Assembly: GCA_907163375.1 (NCBI GenBank)
Contig: CAJQUW010004766.1
Span: forward strand, 46,495 to 110,494
Origin: Prostheceraeus crozeri
Lineage: Eukaryota > Platyhelminthes > Polycladida > Euryleptidae
Direction: 5' to 3'
DNA length: 64,000 bases
The notes under the pieces were generated by a model. That model was not told where the DNA came from. It saw only the letters and a list, made by a program, of their open reading frames with translations, and searched no databases. The first letter of the stretch is position 1. Every line of letters begins with the position of its first letter. Positions 1 to 12,233 of this stretch are shown in pieces. Made by a program: the position numbers and the translations under genes.

Positions 1-310
1 TTCTAAAGGCTCCCAAAGGGGTCCTTTTGGACCAAAGGGAAAACAGGATATACCGGTACGGGAATGTTATTTTCTCTTTACATTGCCGACAGTTCCCCTC
101 GTTCATCAGGATGGTTTGGATATCAATCTCTTTGCAGATGATATATCCATGTTAATTATATCTCATCACCTGCTAATGATGTCCCCACCTTCACTGCCAG
201 GGTCTATCGTTATTTTGATGATGTCAATAAGTGGTTCCCAGCCCATGGATTGCATCTGAACCCTATTTTTACCTTATTGATTCGGGAGATTCTGAGCTTT
301 GGAAACCAGA
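1..310 (+). pseudogene. LINE reverse-transcriptase fragment (CR1/Jockey-like)
   Basis: A decayed piece of a non-LTR retrotransposon reverse transcriptase runs off the left edge of the window. The palm motif reads LFADDIS at about 128-148, matching the (F/Y)ADD catalytic box, and is preceded by a FSLYIAD stretch like the FxLYINDL segment that normally precedes it. Downstream, in another frame, come VNKWFPAHGLHLNP residues resembling the 'KWF..N.L.LNP.KT' segment that follows the palm. At least one frameshift separates these blocks. The copy is a short 3'-side fragment with no endonuclease visible. Clade assignment from so few residues is an inference. Confidence 0.65.
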
Positions 311-1388
311 GGGAAACCCCTACCTTCATATATTAATGTACTGATAATTCAATTGGCTCCACAAATGCTGCACACAATTGGCGCATGCACTTTCCAATGG
401 TGGCACCGGCTTCCACCAAGTCGGTAGTCTTGTTACTACAAATAGCAATCCAAATTCCACTTTTTCAAAAAACTGATCTTTGAATGTCGGATGGAAACTG
501 ATGATCGATCACTTTGATAAACAATATGCTTTGGTCAGTTATCGCATGAAAACGTCCCTCAAACAATGTCGGGAGTAATTTAATTGCGTTGGGATAGTTT
601 AACTGTGATTTAGAGACTTTTAAGAAATATTCAAATCACAAATGGCCTATTAGAATTTCAGTTATTTTTTTAGCATGAAGCATGTCGTAGCTGTACAAGT
701 GCACATCTATACATGAATGAAATGCATCAAATAATGTTGTTATGCATGATAATCTGCATTTTGTACTTGGGATGCACCACTTGAAGTACAAATGTGATTG
801 AGCTATTCATGATGATGAACGTAAGAGAGAAAGTGATGTCAACTCCTTCATTTACAGCATGAGTTTAATATCTACAAAAATGTTCCAAGATTCGAGCGTT
901 CACCCGTTTTCTGGGTAATTCACTATTTCACGGTAATATGAGCCTAACGATGTTTGCTTTTACATAAATGTTTAGGAACAAAATTCAGTGAATTCAGAGT
1001 TTGGTGATTTCCAATTTACGATGCTGAATACCAGGACAGAGATGTTTGATAAGGTTGCCCTAACCTGATACGCGGGTTTCAACTGGGTGAGTGTACATTT
1101 CTATTATGGAAAGGTAGATATCTTCAATGTTCATTTGATTTCTCTAAATATTTTCCGTTAAACGTGTTGAACATGCCCGCTATTGGAATTATTATTGTGG
1201 ATCCTACGCTAGCATTGTTCCATTAATCGGTGTTTAAATGGTCTATTGGTCTGACCTATATAAAATTCATTGCACAGCGAGCAAGAAAATTTTATGATAA
1301 GGTGACGGGTAATGAATTTAAGGGCTAAACGGTCACAAATTTTGAAATTACTGTGTTTTTTATTAGCTTCGTATGCTTTTCAGCGTTG
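311..1388. other. AT-rich non-coding DNA, nothing recognised
   Basis: No reading frame of note, no inverted repeat and no family motif that I can name was seen here. It may include untranslated tail of the LINE scrap at the left edge. Confidence 0.5.
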
Positions 1389-1564
1389 CAAGTGTTTGTA
1401 AAAAATATAACAAATATAAACCAAATATTTGTTTATCCAATGAAATCGAAGGAAAAACCAATGGGCACGAACTTCGTGCCTACTTGTGCCTTGTATTGGT
1501 TAGAATTGATGCCTAAATTTCGTGCCTAATTCAAGCGAAATTTCGTGCCCTTAAGTTTACAGTG
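1389..1564 (-). mobile_element. TA-flanked MITE fragment (CACTGTAAA end)
   Basis: The right end reads TTTACAGTG followed by TA. Read on the minus strand, the element closely matches the one at 52880-53173: both carry CACTGTAAA, then GGGCACGAAATTTCGC, then repeats of GGCACGAA. The terminal motif and the TA target suggest a non-autonomous Tc1/mariner-type element. Homology fades near 1400, where a degenerate second end may lie. The copy is non-coding. Confidence 0.6.
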
Positions 1565-1607
1565 TATGCAACTCATCAATTGAGTACTAAATTGAATGAA
1601 AATTAAG

Positions 1608-1735
1608 TGCTGTGCTTTCGAACCAAAAGAGCACTAGATTTTGGGACTCATGTCTTAGTCGTAGTTACTACTTACGTTCAGTACTCTTTCTAGTACTCAT
1701 TTGGGACTTTATGAATAAGAGTGTAGACTTCAAAC
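1608..1735 (+). repeat. Dispersed repeat, copy 1 (also at 25930)
   Basis: This segment shares a series of motifs with 25930-26062 plus 27176-27205, including GTGCTTTCGAACC, CTTAGTCGTA, TAGTACTCA and GGGACTTTATGAATAA. It is useful as an empty-site reference: here CATTTGGGACTTTATG is continuous, whereas at 26 kb a hAT-like composite interrupts the same sequence. A 71-residue reading frame overlaps it but has no family resemblance. Confidence 0.6.
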
Positions 1736-1739
1736 GAGA

Positions 1740-2970
1740 ACAAGGGTTTTCTCGATCCTTCAAATTGGGATCAATCTTTAATTTATCTACACGCGGAGCC
1801 TTGAATGCTGCGTGTTTTGTACTTTAAGAAATATAATGAATAATTTATGGAGCTTTCCCACGACCGAATAATTTAATATTAACTAATTCATTATCGGAGG
1901 CTAACAGCTTACGCAATAGTTAATAATTAAAGTCATGCTGTTATATCGTTTTCTTTTTCACTCAAATAAAGCCATTTTGTTGTCTAACTCAAAGAAAGGA
2001 AAATTTCGATTTAATCAGTGCTTCCATTGATTGAGTTTTCTACCTGAAACAAATCAGTTCCAACAGCTGAATGAGTTTATTGTCAAGAACAAAACTGATC
2101 GGACAGTTAACAGGAATTGATTGTCGGCAACTTAACCAACACTCGCACTATCTCTCCTTCAATTCATGTTTCCATTCGAGTTAGATTTCAGATCAGTAGC
2201 TGTAATGCCTCTTGAATAAGTTCTTCACTCAACATTTTGTCGCGAACGTTCTGTTGAGGGTTATTTTCATCAACGCAGGCTTTATATTGATGTAATGAAC
2301 TCCTTGAAAACGAGTAATATGGAATCGGTACTGCAATGAGACGAAAGTCATTGACATTCCGATGCGAAATTCCCAGTCACTACTGCTTAAAGCATTCCAA
2401 ACAGACAAGTACGCTCTGATAGAAACACGCGACATCGAGGTGGCGAAGGAACAATCGTGGATATAATTTACAATTCGAATCTAATACCTTCAGTATACTG
2501 AGAGGTATGCGGCAGTTAATGATCTAATGAGATATCTGATTTTTTTATCTCTGTTACAAAATCCCTGTTTCTGAACCGGCGGCGAGATGTTGTCATTATC
2601 TCGAGATTCTTTGCCATATGGAGGCAAGATAAGGGGAACACTGAATATCTACATGCCAAAGAGTGCAAACCAGTCGCTATTTCTTGCATATCTCCAAATA
2701 TTCATTGATTCTACTGTATTTATGTAATCTTCATGATTTAAATAAAAATCTAAACAAAATGTTGCAAAATGCCATATATAGGGATCATTTATAATCAGTT
2801 ATTTTTCATAAATTTTTAGATTAATTATAATCATTTTAGTGCAACCAGTCATGATCAATACAGAAGACGTCTTTCAAAATAGTCGTCAAATCGCAAACTT
2901 CAATGAACTCATCAATATAGTAATTGTTCTTACACGGTTTACCATTTAGTGACAAATTCTAGTTGAGGAA
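1740..2970. other. Non-coding DNA, nothing recognised
   Basis: A 68-residue minus-strand frame near 2229-2435 lies in slightly more GC-rich DNA, but I recognise no domain in it. The remainder is AT-rich and featureless by eye. Confidence 0.45.
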
Positions 2971-2974
2971 ATTT

Positions 2975-3203
2975 GCCTTGACTGCTATTCATATTTGAAA
3001 ATAGGTTTGGAATAAAGTCAAGTTATTTATTGTTATATAAAGCGCACAAAAAGTGAATCAATATATTTCTGCTATTTACACCGGAGCAATTATCAAGAAT
3101 TCTTTATAATGGCTCTGGTGTAAATAGCGGTGATATATTGATTAACATTTTGTATGCTTTATATAGCAATAAATAACTTGACTTTATTCAAAGCCTATTT
3201 TTA
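2975..3203. mobile_element. Foldback element, family FB-2, copy 1
   Basis: Two arms of about 85-90 bp form an imperfect inverted repeat around a short spacer. The left arm begins AAAATAGGTTTGG and contains AAGTCAAGTTATTTATTG; the right arm reads the reverse complement and ends AAGCCTATTTTT. The arms meet near CACCGGAGC and GGCTCTGGTG at about 3080-3118. A second copy lies at 57170-57383 and shares the outer GCCTTGACTGC tag. ACAAATTCTAGT occurs on both sides and may be a target duplication. The element is non-coding and would fold as a long hairpin if transcribed. Confidence 0.75.
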
Positions 3204-3229
3204 GTTACAAATTCTAGTGACACTCATCT

Positions 3230-6200
3230 TTCGCTGTCTTCGGGAGATTCCCTTTTTTACCAAAAAGAGCTAAAAATATCTCGTCCTGATTTTAAAGACA
3301 ACTAAAGCTACTATGTGAACGTAAAATTGCCCGCGCACGACTCCAACTTTGCGTTCATATAACAACATATATCGACTTTATAACAAGAGTGGCAATTTTC
3401 TGCTACCTCTTCACAAAAACATATCACACTCATATCACAGAGGATTTTATAAAAAATTCATGAAATCCCCTTGATATGCCATAACCAAAAAACAAAGGTA
3501 ATTTCCATGAAAATCTGTATCAATGGATACACCTGGTCGAATATCTACGTGAGTATGTAATGGCAATTTCACAAGGACTTGGCTAAGAAGAATAATTGCA
3601 GATGAATGCCATAGTAAAATAAAATGATAAAACGAATTTTTAATGATAAATTATATGACAAATAGATATTTGATTGTTAAGGAACTCAAGCAAGCTATCA
3701 AAGTCCTCAAGCATTATCAGCATTTTCAACATTCTGACCCAGCGACATAGGCACATAAGTCAAAATCATTTAGCTTCCACTTACCTGATTTGGTTTCTTT
3801 ACATTTTTATTTTAATGAATACTATTTTCACCTTGATGAAAATAAATTATCAAAAACCAACCTCATACATCAATCACTGAATTAGGTAGAAAGGAAGACA
3901 GGTGACATAATTCTCAGGGATTTTCAAACTATCCGTACGCAGCATAAAAAATATTCAAAGATTTGAAGAGCATCTGCGTGAAGGAGATAAGTTGAAAATC
4001 ATTTCATAAACGATTCAAAGATGAGGAATGCTGTCACAAAGGAATTATAAATCAATCCATTTTAGCCAAGATATTGCGGACTATTCAAACAAAATGCTGA
4101 ATCAGTACAACTACTGAACATGCAATTTAGAGACACTTCACCATCTGAACAATGTGTATGAATAGCAAGATAGTGGTAGCCTCATTTTTTCACTATTTGA
4201 GTGAGTAAATAGTAGGCTTATCTGCGATTTCAAAAGCTTGTCAGTTGATAAGGTATTCCTGCAATGGCTACAAATGGATTTTTAATTATATCAATCTTCA
4301 ACAATAGATATTTTTCGTTATGAAATCTAACTTTTTCGAGTCGAATCATTGAGTTGATTTTTTAATGATTGCTGACTGCACACTGTTTTAGGTTTGCGCC
4401 AAAGTGAAACTAACATACGTTCGAATCGCATGTAAAGCCTGACTACGCTCCTGAATTTGATTTTTAAGTAGATCTTTATTTATCTAAGTGCACTATGTTG
4501 TATATCTTACAGAATAATTCAATATTCAGTTACATCCTCAGTTGAAATACAATATTTAATTATTCTATTTACATTGTGTTTACAAAAAACAGCATTTATT
4601 AATTATTTCAGACGCACTAACTTATACGATTTGCCAGTAGTGTGTTTAAAGTGATATCTAATGAATTCCCCTTGAAATTTGCTATTTGCAACTTTCGCTA
4701 TTAACTTGCTAATTGCAAATGTTTATCTTTTCACTGCATTTCGCCAATGAACGGACAAATGCAATAACAAATGTGTATTTCTTTAAACAAGTTATCGAAA
4801 TTTAGGTGACTAAGTGAAAGCTTACTCTATGGTGAAAAGCAGCTCTGTCGTGCGAATTTAGTGCATTTATTAACACGCAGAATAACTATTTAAGTTCGAG
4901 AATAAGAAGAGCTGTTGAATGACAATCATTTACATTGTCATATCACGTGCGACCATCGGACAATTGATATCTATACATAAATACATTTTTAGACGGTATC
5001 GGTCGGGCAACACATCACTTTGTGCATTTCTGATAGCCATGATTATTTTATCAATTCATGTGTTGTGGTCAGGATAATTAATAAAACACACTCAGAGTTC
5101 TGTAAATAAGCTTCCCATCGATTCCTATTGATCAGCAGATGTCATGCTACGATGAGGTCTATCTAATGGACCTCATCATTCGTAGGCAGGTTTGAAATAG
5201 CGACTTTGGAACTAAAAGACATGGCCGTACCTGACCACGTCAGTCTGAAGAGCTTGAGTGCGGCAAGTGCGGCACTGTTCTGTCACAACCACGCGAAGAG
5301 CGGAATCTGTTGTGCCATTAAACCGCATCCAAAGTAGGCTAGAGGCGTTTTCCGCTAAAAGTCTTCATAGGCCTAAATACAGCACATATAGGCCTACAAA
5401 TGCCATACTAATAGAAAGATATCAAAGTCAAAGACCTTGCATTAAAAAGAGTCCCAGGTTCTTCAACGTGTACGCTACTTAATGAATATATCAGAAGTGT
5501 AAAATATGTATATTCACACCCAAAATATAATTCATATATTCAGTGTGCATGTATCCACCGTTTAACCGATCTGCAATGAAAGTAATTTCACGTATCAGCA
5601 CCTGGTTTCTATGAGCCGCGCATTCTAGAAAGTGATCGCAAGCTTGTCCGACAGTTTCGACCTTTTATGATTCTTCAGCGAGTCCTTTTCCATATGTCAA
5701 ATACATGCGCAAGTAGTATGAACCGAAAAATAATTTGCCACGGATTATTGACTAAGGCAAACAAATTCTTCAAATTACAATTCAACTTTCCAATTGTGCT
5801 CAAGACAGACGACCTCTAGCTTTGACAAATCTCATTTGACTCTAACTCCTGTGAAATTCTGCATCAGTGAACCAAGAAAATAGCCAAAAGGCGTCACTAT
5901 ATTTCAAAGGAAGGCGCCCGTAATTTTTTGCTCAATGCAATTCTACCAAAAGTCGATTAGTTCAGGAAATTGCTTTGTTTGTAGTCTTCGTTTAGCAAGA
6001 AGAGACAGTATTCCGAACGATCGCTGATAATGATCTACTACGAAGCAAAGAAATGAAAGAAAGCTGTCCCTATTTTCCTATTTATAGGTAATTGTTGCAT
6101 ATCTCAGCGTGTAATTGTGTGATTACAAAACACCAATACATTACATCAAAACAGAACAGCAGTTTACGGAGGGGCGTAGCGAGTAGTCAGCCTCACTGGA

Positions 6201-7312
6201 CTGGTGAGTACAAAGCTAAGTATTGTAGATTCACCATTATAAACGTCTTAGGGGATCCTTCATTCTCGCTTTTATGAGGGCACATAATGAAGATCTCGAT
6301 GCAAAAAGCAATAAACACCAAATTTGAAAAATCGGTTAAAATCCTAAGAAAGAGTTCGTAGGGGTAGATGGATGTCATGACTAAATATTTTAAATATGAT
6401 TTCAGATTCTATGCAGCTCTGACTTAAATATTAAATTTAAAGGCAAAGCGCGATATACGCCAATAGGTCCATTTCAGGAAAGCAATATAACATCGCCTAT
6501 TCCATGACTTGGACTTCCCCCACATTCATCTTACCTAGGCCTACACACCTCGATTTCAAATGAAATGATCTTTTAATAATTGCAGTTTTCATCAAAATGA
6601 AGGACGGCGCCTATCGCGTTTCGCGAAGAAACAAGTAGAATTACTTCGTGTTTGCGAAGCGACAATCAGATCAGACTAGGCTACTTCAAATTACAATCTC
6701 ACGCACCAGGAGTCGAAAATTGCAAAAATGCTCAGTATGCAAAAGCACACAGGAACAGTCGCGTTTCTAAAAATGACCAACATGACCTTTGTCGCGTTTT
6801 TGCACTGAAACTCTTAATATATAGATAAATACTTAACAATGTGACATTGAACCCAGTCCTCCACGTACCCGGTTGATTTTGCAACGAATGAGAAAATCAA
6901 TTTCTTAAATACTTGCTAAATATAAATATACTTGTTGAAATGATCGTAAAGCGATCTGTTGCTAGAAAATGAGTTTAAGTTCTGCCGCATGATATGGGAA
7001 ATGGCGGAAGGTCCATACTTCAGAAAAGACTGTTGGACTAAAAAACACAATCATCTCTAGATGTTCATAATGCCAAGAAAAGTAAATACAATAAAATATA
7101 TCACCAAGCGTTTGGTTCGGGTCCAGACCCGCATCCTATGGCAATAGCTATCAACTTGGATTATCAAAGGTTCTGCCATTGACTAAAGGTCTGTACCCGA
7201 ATCATATACTGTAGAATATTTGCCTTTCCTGTCATCATGCATGTCGGGAGAGGATTGGGGTTCTGCTTCTTCAACCAAATTTTTTTCTTTCTATTTACTG
7301 CCTTTACACGTA
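3230..7312. other. Long unassigned AT-rich stretch
   Basis: About 4 kb without a supportable gene. The reading frames at 3674-3880, 5258-5482 and 6092-6277 are under 75 residues and show no domains. TAGGCCTA octamers occur at 5368, 5389 and 6536. No transposon ends were recognised. Confidence 0.5.
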
Positions 7313-8073
7313 TTTAGTCTTCCCTAACGAAAATTTTCATGAGAACTCATGAAATTAAATGAGGATTCATGAGATTTTTATGATATCTCATGAGGTCATG
7401 ATGAGTCTATGATATTCTCATAAGAAAATATTTAGCTCATGATGTTCTCATGATGCTTTGATGAGAATATAATGAGTGGAAATGAGAGCATTTATGAGGA
7501 TAATATCTCATGATTCGTTAGTGGGAAATCATCAGCATTCATGAGGTTTTTGTGAAAATAGGTTTACAGGTAGTAAGGTGTACATGCTAGCCGAGGATGG
7601 AAGGAGTCATAAGAAAGATTATTCAATCAATCAAAACCTCCACGTTTAGTCTATAAAGGATGAAAAGCAGCATTACAGAATACATCATAGCGTTCTGCAA
7701 CAGCCTTCTCGAAATGATGCATGTATAATTTGACTTTACAATTAGATGTTGAAAATAGTACACTTCAATGTTGTCGTAATAACAATAATGGTTTATTATT
7801 GCAAATACTGAAATAGTATTGTGGATATGACGTCGGAATGCTCAAGCGCAACGTGACGAGGCTAAGAATGCCTCAATAACTAGATGCCAGAAAAATAAAT
7901 TCAGAAGAATGGAAGAGCAACTGTTAATATATTTTAGAGATTTTTAAGAGAAACTCATGAAATTCGATGCGATGTTATATGCATAAAAATCCGCATAAAA
8001 TTTCACGAGACGTTTATGAGAAAAATCTCATGAAAAATCATGAGGTATTTCCGTGAGGGTTAATATGACTAAA
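7313..8073. mobile_element. TCATGAG-rich MITE-like element
   Basis: The ends are imperfect inverted repeats: the left reads TTTAGTC, then CCCTAACGAAAAT, and the right, read backwards, gives TTTAGTC, then CCCTCACGGAAAT. Between 7335 and 7560, and again at 7945-8045, the motif TCATGA(G) or its complement recurs every 10-20 bases. The middle, about 7560-7940, lacks the motif and may be a later insertion or the core. There is no coding potential and no clear target duplication, so superfamily is unknown. Confidence 0.5.
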
Positions 8074-9980
8074 GTGCACTGCAACTGCATGACGGGTTAA
8101 ACAAAACATACATGCGGCTCAGGAGAGAGAGAGAACTGATAATTATCATGTCTTTATGCGAGAGCGGAGATTCATTTAACACCACCATTCAAATAAGTTT
8201 GAGAGATCCATGAAATAGTGGAAGTCAGACCAATTGAAATCACAATTTATAAATCATATTAGGCCGATGATCAACTGATTCATGTGGATTTGATTTTTTA
8301 GTCCGATGATGACAAAAATAATATTGCGAAAACCCAAATCATGTTAATTACAGTGCCGGTATGTAAAATAAGTTTAGAATTTCATTATTCCGTTCCGTAA
8401 TAGAAGCGAAAATTAAAAGAGCTTCCGCTAAAAGAACAAACAAAGCCTTGTCTGCAGAAATGGGAATTAATGAAGACTGCTTCGTCTGAATCATGAAGGA
8501 ATATAGATGACACCTACGGATGATCCTGATGTTGCAATACCACCGACAGAGCAGCGCAAATGTGCCATTAAGCAGATGGACAAAGACTGAAACCTTAATG
8601 TTGGAATTCTTTTTACGAAGCGAATTTTTATAATAATAGCGAAGTCATTGCTTCTAATCTGACGTCCTAACCTGCTATCTCAGTGAGGTGGCTTGCTCAC
8701 ATAGAGCACTGGTCAGATTTTCACTCTTAAAAGGATTTGTGCTGTGTATGAAGACAGAGGACTTTTGAATCATCCTGCATATTTGATTTTGATCGAAACC
8801 CATACATATTTCATGGAAGTTAGATATAGATGCCGTCTTCGTTATCTGGCTTCTGAAGTGAAGTCACTTCAGATTTGCAGTCCTGCAAGGAGGTCTTCAA
8901 TTTGTAATTGGTCATCATACAGTCCTATATCTGAGAAAAGATATGAATCAAGATCCATTCGTGAGCCGAATAGGAGACACTCCGTGAACATAGTTCTAGA
9001 GATTTCGATCTAATGGATTCCCTGATATTTTGCTCGATAAATTGATTAACTCGTTTTTTAGAAATGACAGTCAGGGCAGGTGCAATGAAACTGCAAATAG
9101 TAATGACAAACCTGCTGTATTATGAGTTTCTTATCTCGGTGAGAAACACAAAAGGCAACTGCTGTCCCTCAGGAGAAGGGCAGGACTTTCCGCAAAGTTT
9201 GAATGCGCGTTGACTCAGGACCTCCTATAAACAGTTTCAGGGAAGTCCTAGAAAAAATAATAGATGTAAGCCCTCTTATGATACCTGCCGCCTGTCGAAG
9301 AATCCTTATCCTTGCTTCAAACAATTTGTCATTTACAGGATTGCATGTAAGGTGTGCAATCACATTTATGATGGCAAAACATCCAGACCAATACAATCAA
9401 GAATACGGGAGCATATTAAAAGCCATTCACCGTCTTCAGTGAGAATACACTTCAGAGAAATTCATGTCAATCTGCTAGCTTGTTGCATTACCTTGGAAAT
9501 TCTCTAACATTAGATGCTAGAACAAGCGTTTTTCCTTTGTACATGTAGGCCAACAGTATTTCCAACTCGGCAGACTACTCTCCTACGAGTGGCTGTGTGA
9601 GACGTAGAATTCTGCATGTGTCTTATTTTGTACTTATTTCAAGTTTATTATTTTTATTTACTAACTCTATGCTTCAAGATATGTTAGTGTTCCATTAATT
9701 CCTTCATTTTACTTATATCTACATGTATGTAACAGTAGTACGCATATAGGGTTAAATCAGTTATGTCATGTGAGATCTGCCGCTGAAATAGATGCCACGC
9801 ATTGAATTTTCCATGCGTTTTGCGTTGTCGAAACCCTCGTCTACGATTTTTCAGTGTCACATTTACGTGATCAAACAAGACAACCGCGCAACGTTCTGCA
9901 ACAATTGCTGCACACTGACTTTGCATATGCTGTTACAGTGTCGTTTTCATTTTTTCAAACACATTTTTTAGATACACTAT
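8074..9980. other. Unassigned DNA with short frames
   Basis: Frames at 8744-9013 (plus, 89 residues), 9203-9442 (plus) and 9169-9396 (minus) are open, but I recognise no protein family in any. The 9150-9600 segment is richer in GC than its surroundings and may be the remains of an unidentified coding element. Confidence 0.4.
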
Positions 9981-9981
9981 C

Positions 9982-10570
9982 AGCAAGTGCTGTAACAGCA
10001 CATTACTTGCACAGCCTCACTTTTCTTTTTGTGACCACATAGTGCAAGAGCTACTGACATTTTCTTCCTAAATTCACGCACGAGCTTCGTATTATTATCA
10101 ATTGCCACCCAGCATCATCAGTAAAACGACAATTCTTAAGTTTCTTCGGTTTTACCTCCAGTCGTCTTGAAAGTTACAGAGCCTCAAACATCGTAAAGTC
10201 CTATTTGTTTATATAGATCCATGTACTTCTGAGTTTCATACACTCAAAAACATAATGATCCATCATACATTTAAAAACTCAAAATGAGATTTGTCATTTG
10301 TCATTTGTATAATTATGATTGCATTTTAAGGGCAGAATTTTCCATCATCAAACAGAAATGCGACATTCGTCAGTACTGGTAGCTTGACCGATTTGCTGCT
10401 AAAGATAATGAAACCGTCATTATATGTTATTGTCGCAGACAATCTGCAGATTAACAATAATTCGAAACTCGTGCGTGAATTTAGGAAGAAAATGTCAGTT
10501 GCTCTCGGACTAGCAAGTGCTGTAACAGCAAATTACTTGCACACCATCAGCTTTCTTTTTGTGACCACAT
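9982..10570. repeat. Direct repeat enclosing an inverted repeat
   Basis: A 59-base unit (9982-10040) starting AGCAAGTGCTGTAACAGCA and ending TTGTGACCACAT recurs at 10512-10570. Inside the pair, 10041-10107 and 10453-10505 are imperfect inverted repeats sharing ACTGACATTTTCTTCC and its complement GGAAGAAAATGTCAGT. The order is therefore A-B-spacer-B'(inverted)-A. The unit A contains the palindrome GTGCTGTAACAGCAC. It may be a MITE-like unit with duplicated flanks or a rearranged foldback element; no coding sequence is evident. Confidence 0.65.
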
Positions 10571-10571
10571 G

Positions 10572-11336
10572 GATTCTTCTATTTTAAATGAAGGACTGAT
10601 GCAATGGCGGTCAAAGCTGTGTTGCTCCCCCAGCTCTACTAAGTGCCTTAACGGTGAATAGATATCTGTTAACTTCGATATCTGATCGAAGTTTTCTATT
10701 GTTACAACTTGATGTAGATCTATAGCATTTCTAAGGCATTCGCTGTCAATATCCTCAATTACTGATATGGATCCCTTCTGCAACGCTCCAACTGATATTT
10801 AATGGTGGTCAAAGACTTTTACCTAAATAGATTATTGTTTATGATTGTGGTAAAAACATTCGTCCTTTCTCTGGTTTTCTAGCGATTATTCATTACATTG
10901 AACAGTTAATTGTCATGTATCCATATATATTTCAGCGAATTTACATTGAGATGCATGTTTATCAGTATATCAGCGGCGCTTATCAGATAAATAGCAGCAA
11001 ATTTTATTAATCAACAACCATTCTTTGTCGACAACTATCAATTTTCAGTCAAACGTGGAATCGCTCAACATCACTTGATTGTAGTTGTTTACATGTACAG
11101 GTAATGATTACCTATTGATAGCCTGACATCAACAGACATCAATCACTGTTGTTTAACTGTCAGATATCCATGTGCCTACATGCATATCGGTGATATTCAA
11201 TCTACAAACATCTGTGTAATTATCCCGCTAAGAATCAATTAGATTCTTATTGCGAAATAAGAACAAGTTCTTATTGGAAATGCCAGACCGTGCTTTCTGA
11301 GAGAAGGACGGCGGTTTATATATTGTTGGAAACAAT
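10572..11336. other. Non-coding DNA, nothing recognised
   Basis: A 78-residue minus frame starts within the right direct repeat at 10547-10783 and resembles nothing I know. The remainder is AT-rich with scattered ATCAACA-type motifs. Confidence 0.45.
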
Positions 11337-11552
11337 GGGGCTATTCATTAACTAAAATTCTGCCGACAGAAAATTAAACCGATTTAATATTCTGCCGGTA
11401 GAATATTCAGCCGACTTAATGAACGACGGTATAACACCGAAACTGGCCGAATATTCAGTCCGTTTCGGTGTTATACCGTCGTTCATTAAGTCGGCAGAAT
11501 ATCAAATCGGTTTAATTTTCTGCCGGCAGAATTTTAGTTAATGAACAGCCCC
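11337..11552. mobile_element. Foldback element, family FB-1, complete copy
   Basis: An almost perfect palindrome with arms of roughly 98 bp. It begins GGGGCTATTCATTAACT, contains CTGCCGACAGA and AATTAAACCGATTTAAT, and returns as the complement to end GTTAATGAACAGCCCC. The loop near 11440-11455 is about 20 bases. AAT lies outside both ends and could be a 3-bp target duplication, as PIF/Harbinger-type elements make, but three bases are weak evidence. It is non-coding. Related copies lie at 11719-11832 plus 15085-15142 (split) and at 15578-15633 (reduced). Confidence 0.85.
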
Positions 11553-11718
11553 AATGGTGAACAGTTGTAATTGTCGTTCACACTGATGCAAACTAAAAAA
11601 ATCATGATGTAAAAAAAATTATGCAAAAATAGAGTAGCACACAGTTGAAGCTGTATGCAACAGTTAAAGGTTACGAGCGCGAGGCGCGATAAAGAAAATA
11701 ATGAATGCGCAATAATGA

Positions 11719-11832
11719 CAATTAAACCGATTTAATATTCTACCGGCAGAATTTTCAGCCATGTCAATGAACAACGGTGCAACATTGAAACCAGCAGAAT
11801 ATTCAGTCAGTTTCGGTGTCATCCGTTCACTA
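11719..11832. mobile_element. FB-1 foldback copy 2, left part
   Basis: From AATTAAACCGATTTAATATT through AGTTTCGGTGTCATCCGTTC, this follows the FB-1 copy at 11337 with scattered substitutions (for example CTACCGGCAG for CTGCCGGTAG). The outer 25 or so bases are missing. The match stops where the L2-like LINE begins and resumes at 15085, so one foldback element has been split by the LINE. Confidence 0.75.
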
Positions 11833-12233
11833 GCGTCCGCAGGAGGCGGTTGTCCGTCTCGTGCTGGCGTTTGCAGCGAAAATTTTCATTGTCGTCACTC
11901 ATCTCAGCGTTCTTCCATCACCTTATTTTTTACATCGTTGGACTCCTCGTCTGCTCTACTCTTCGTTTTCTCGCATATTCCTACCCCTAATCCTCGAGCT
12001 TTGAGCTGATCTGCTCAAATTACTGTTTTTTCAACTACGCACTGCTATCCTGTGTCACTTATCTTCCCTACACATGGTTTCGGCGCCTTTGTCCAACACG
12101 CGAGACCAACTCCTCTATCTGCATTCCCCAGCATTCCGCATTTTTCGCACTACGAGGCGGAAGTTGTGGTATCTTCGTTTACTGAGAAGCCCTGCTGCGC
12201 ATCCTGCAGCTTCTGCGATCAGCTGGCCTGACA

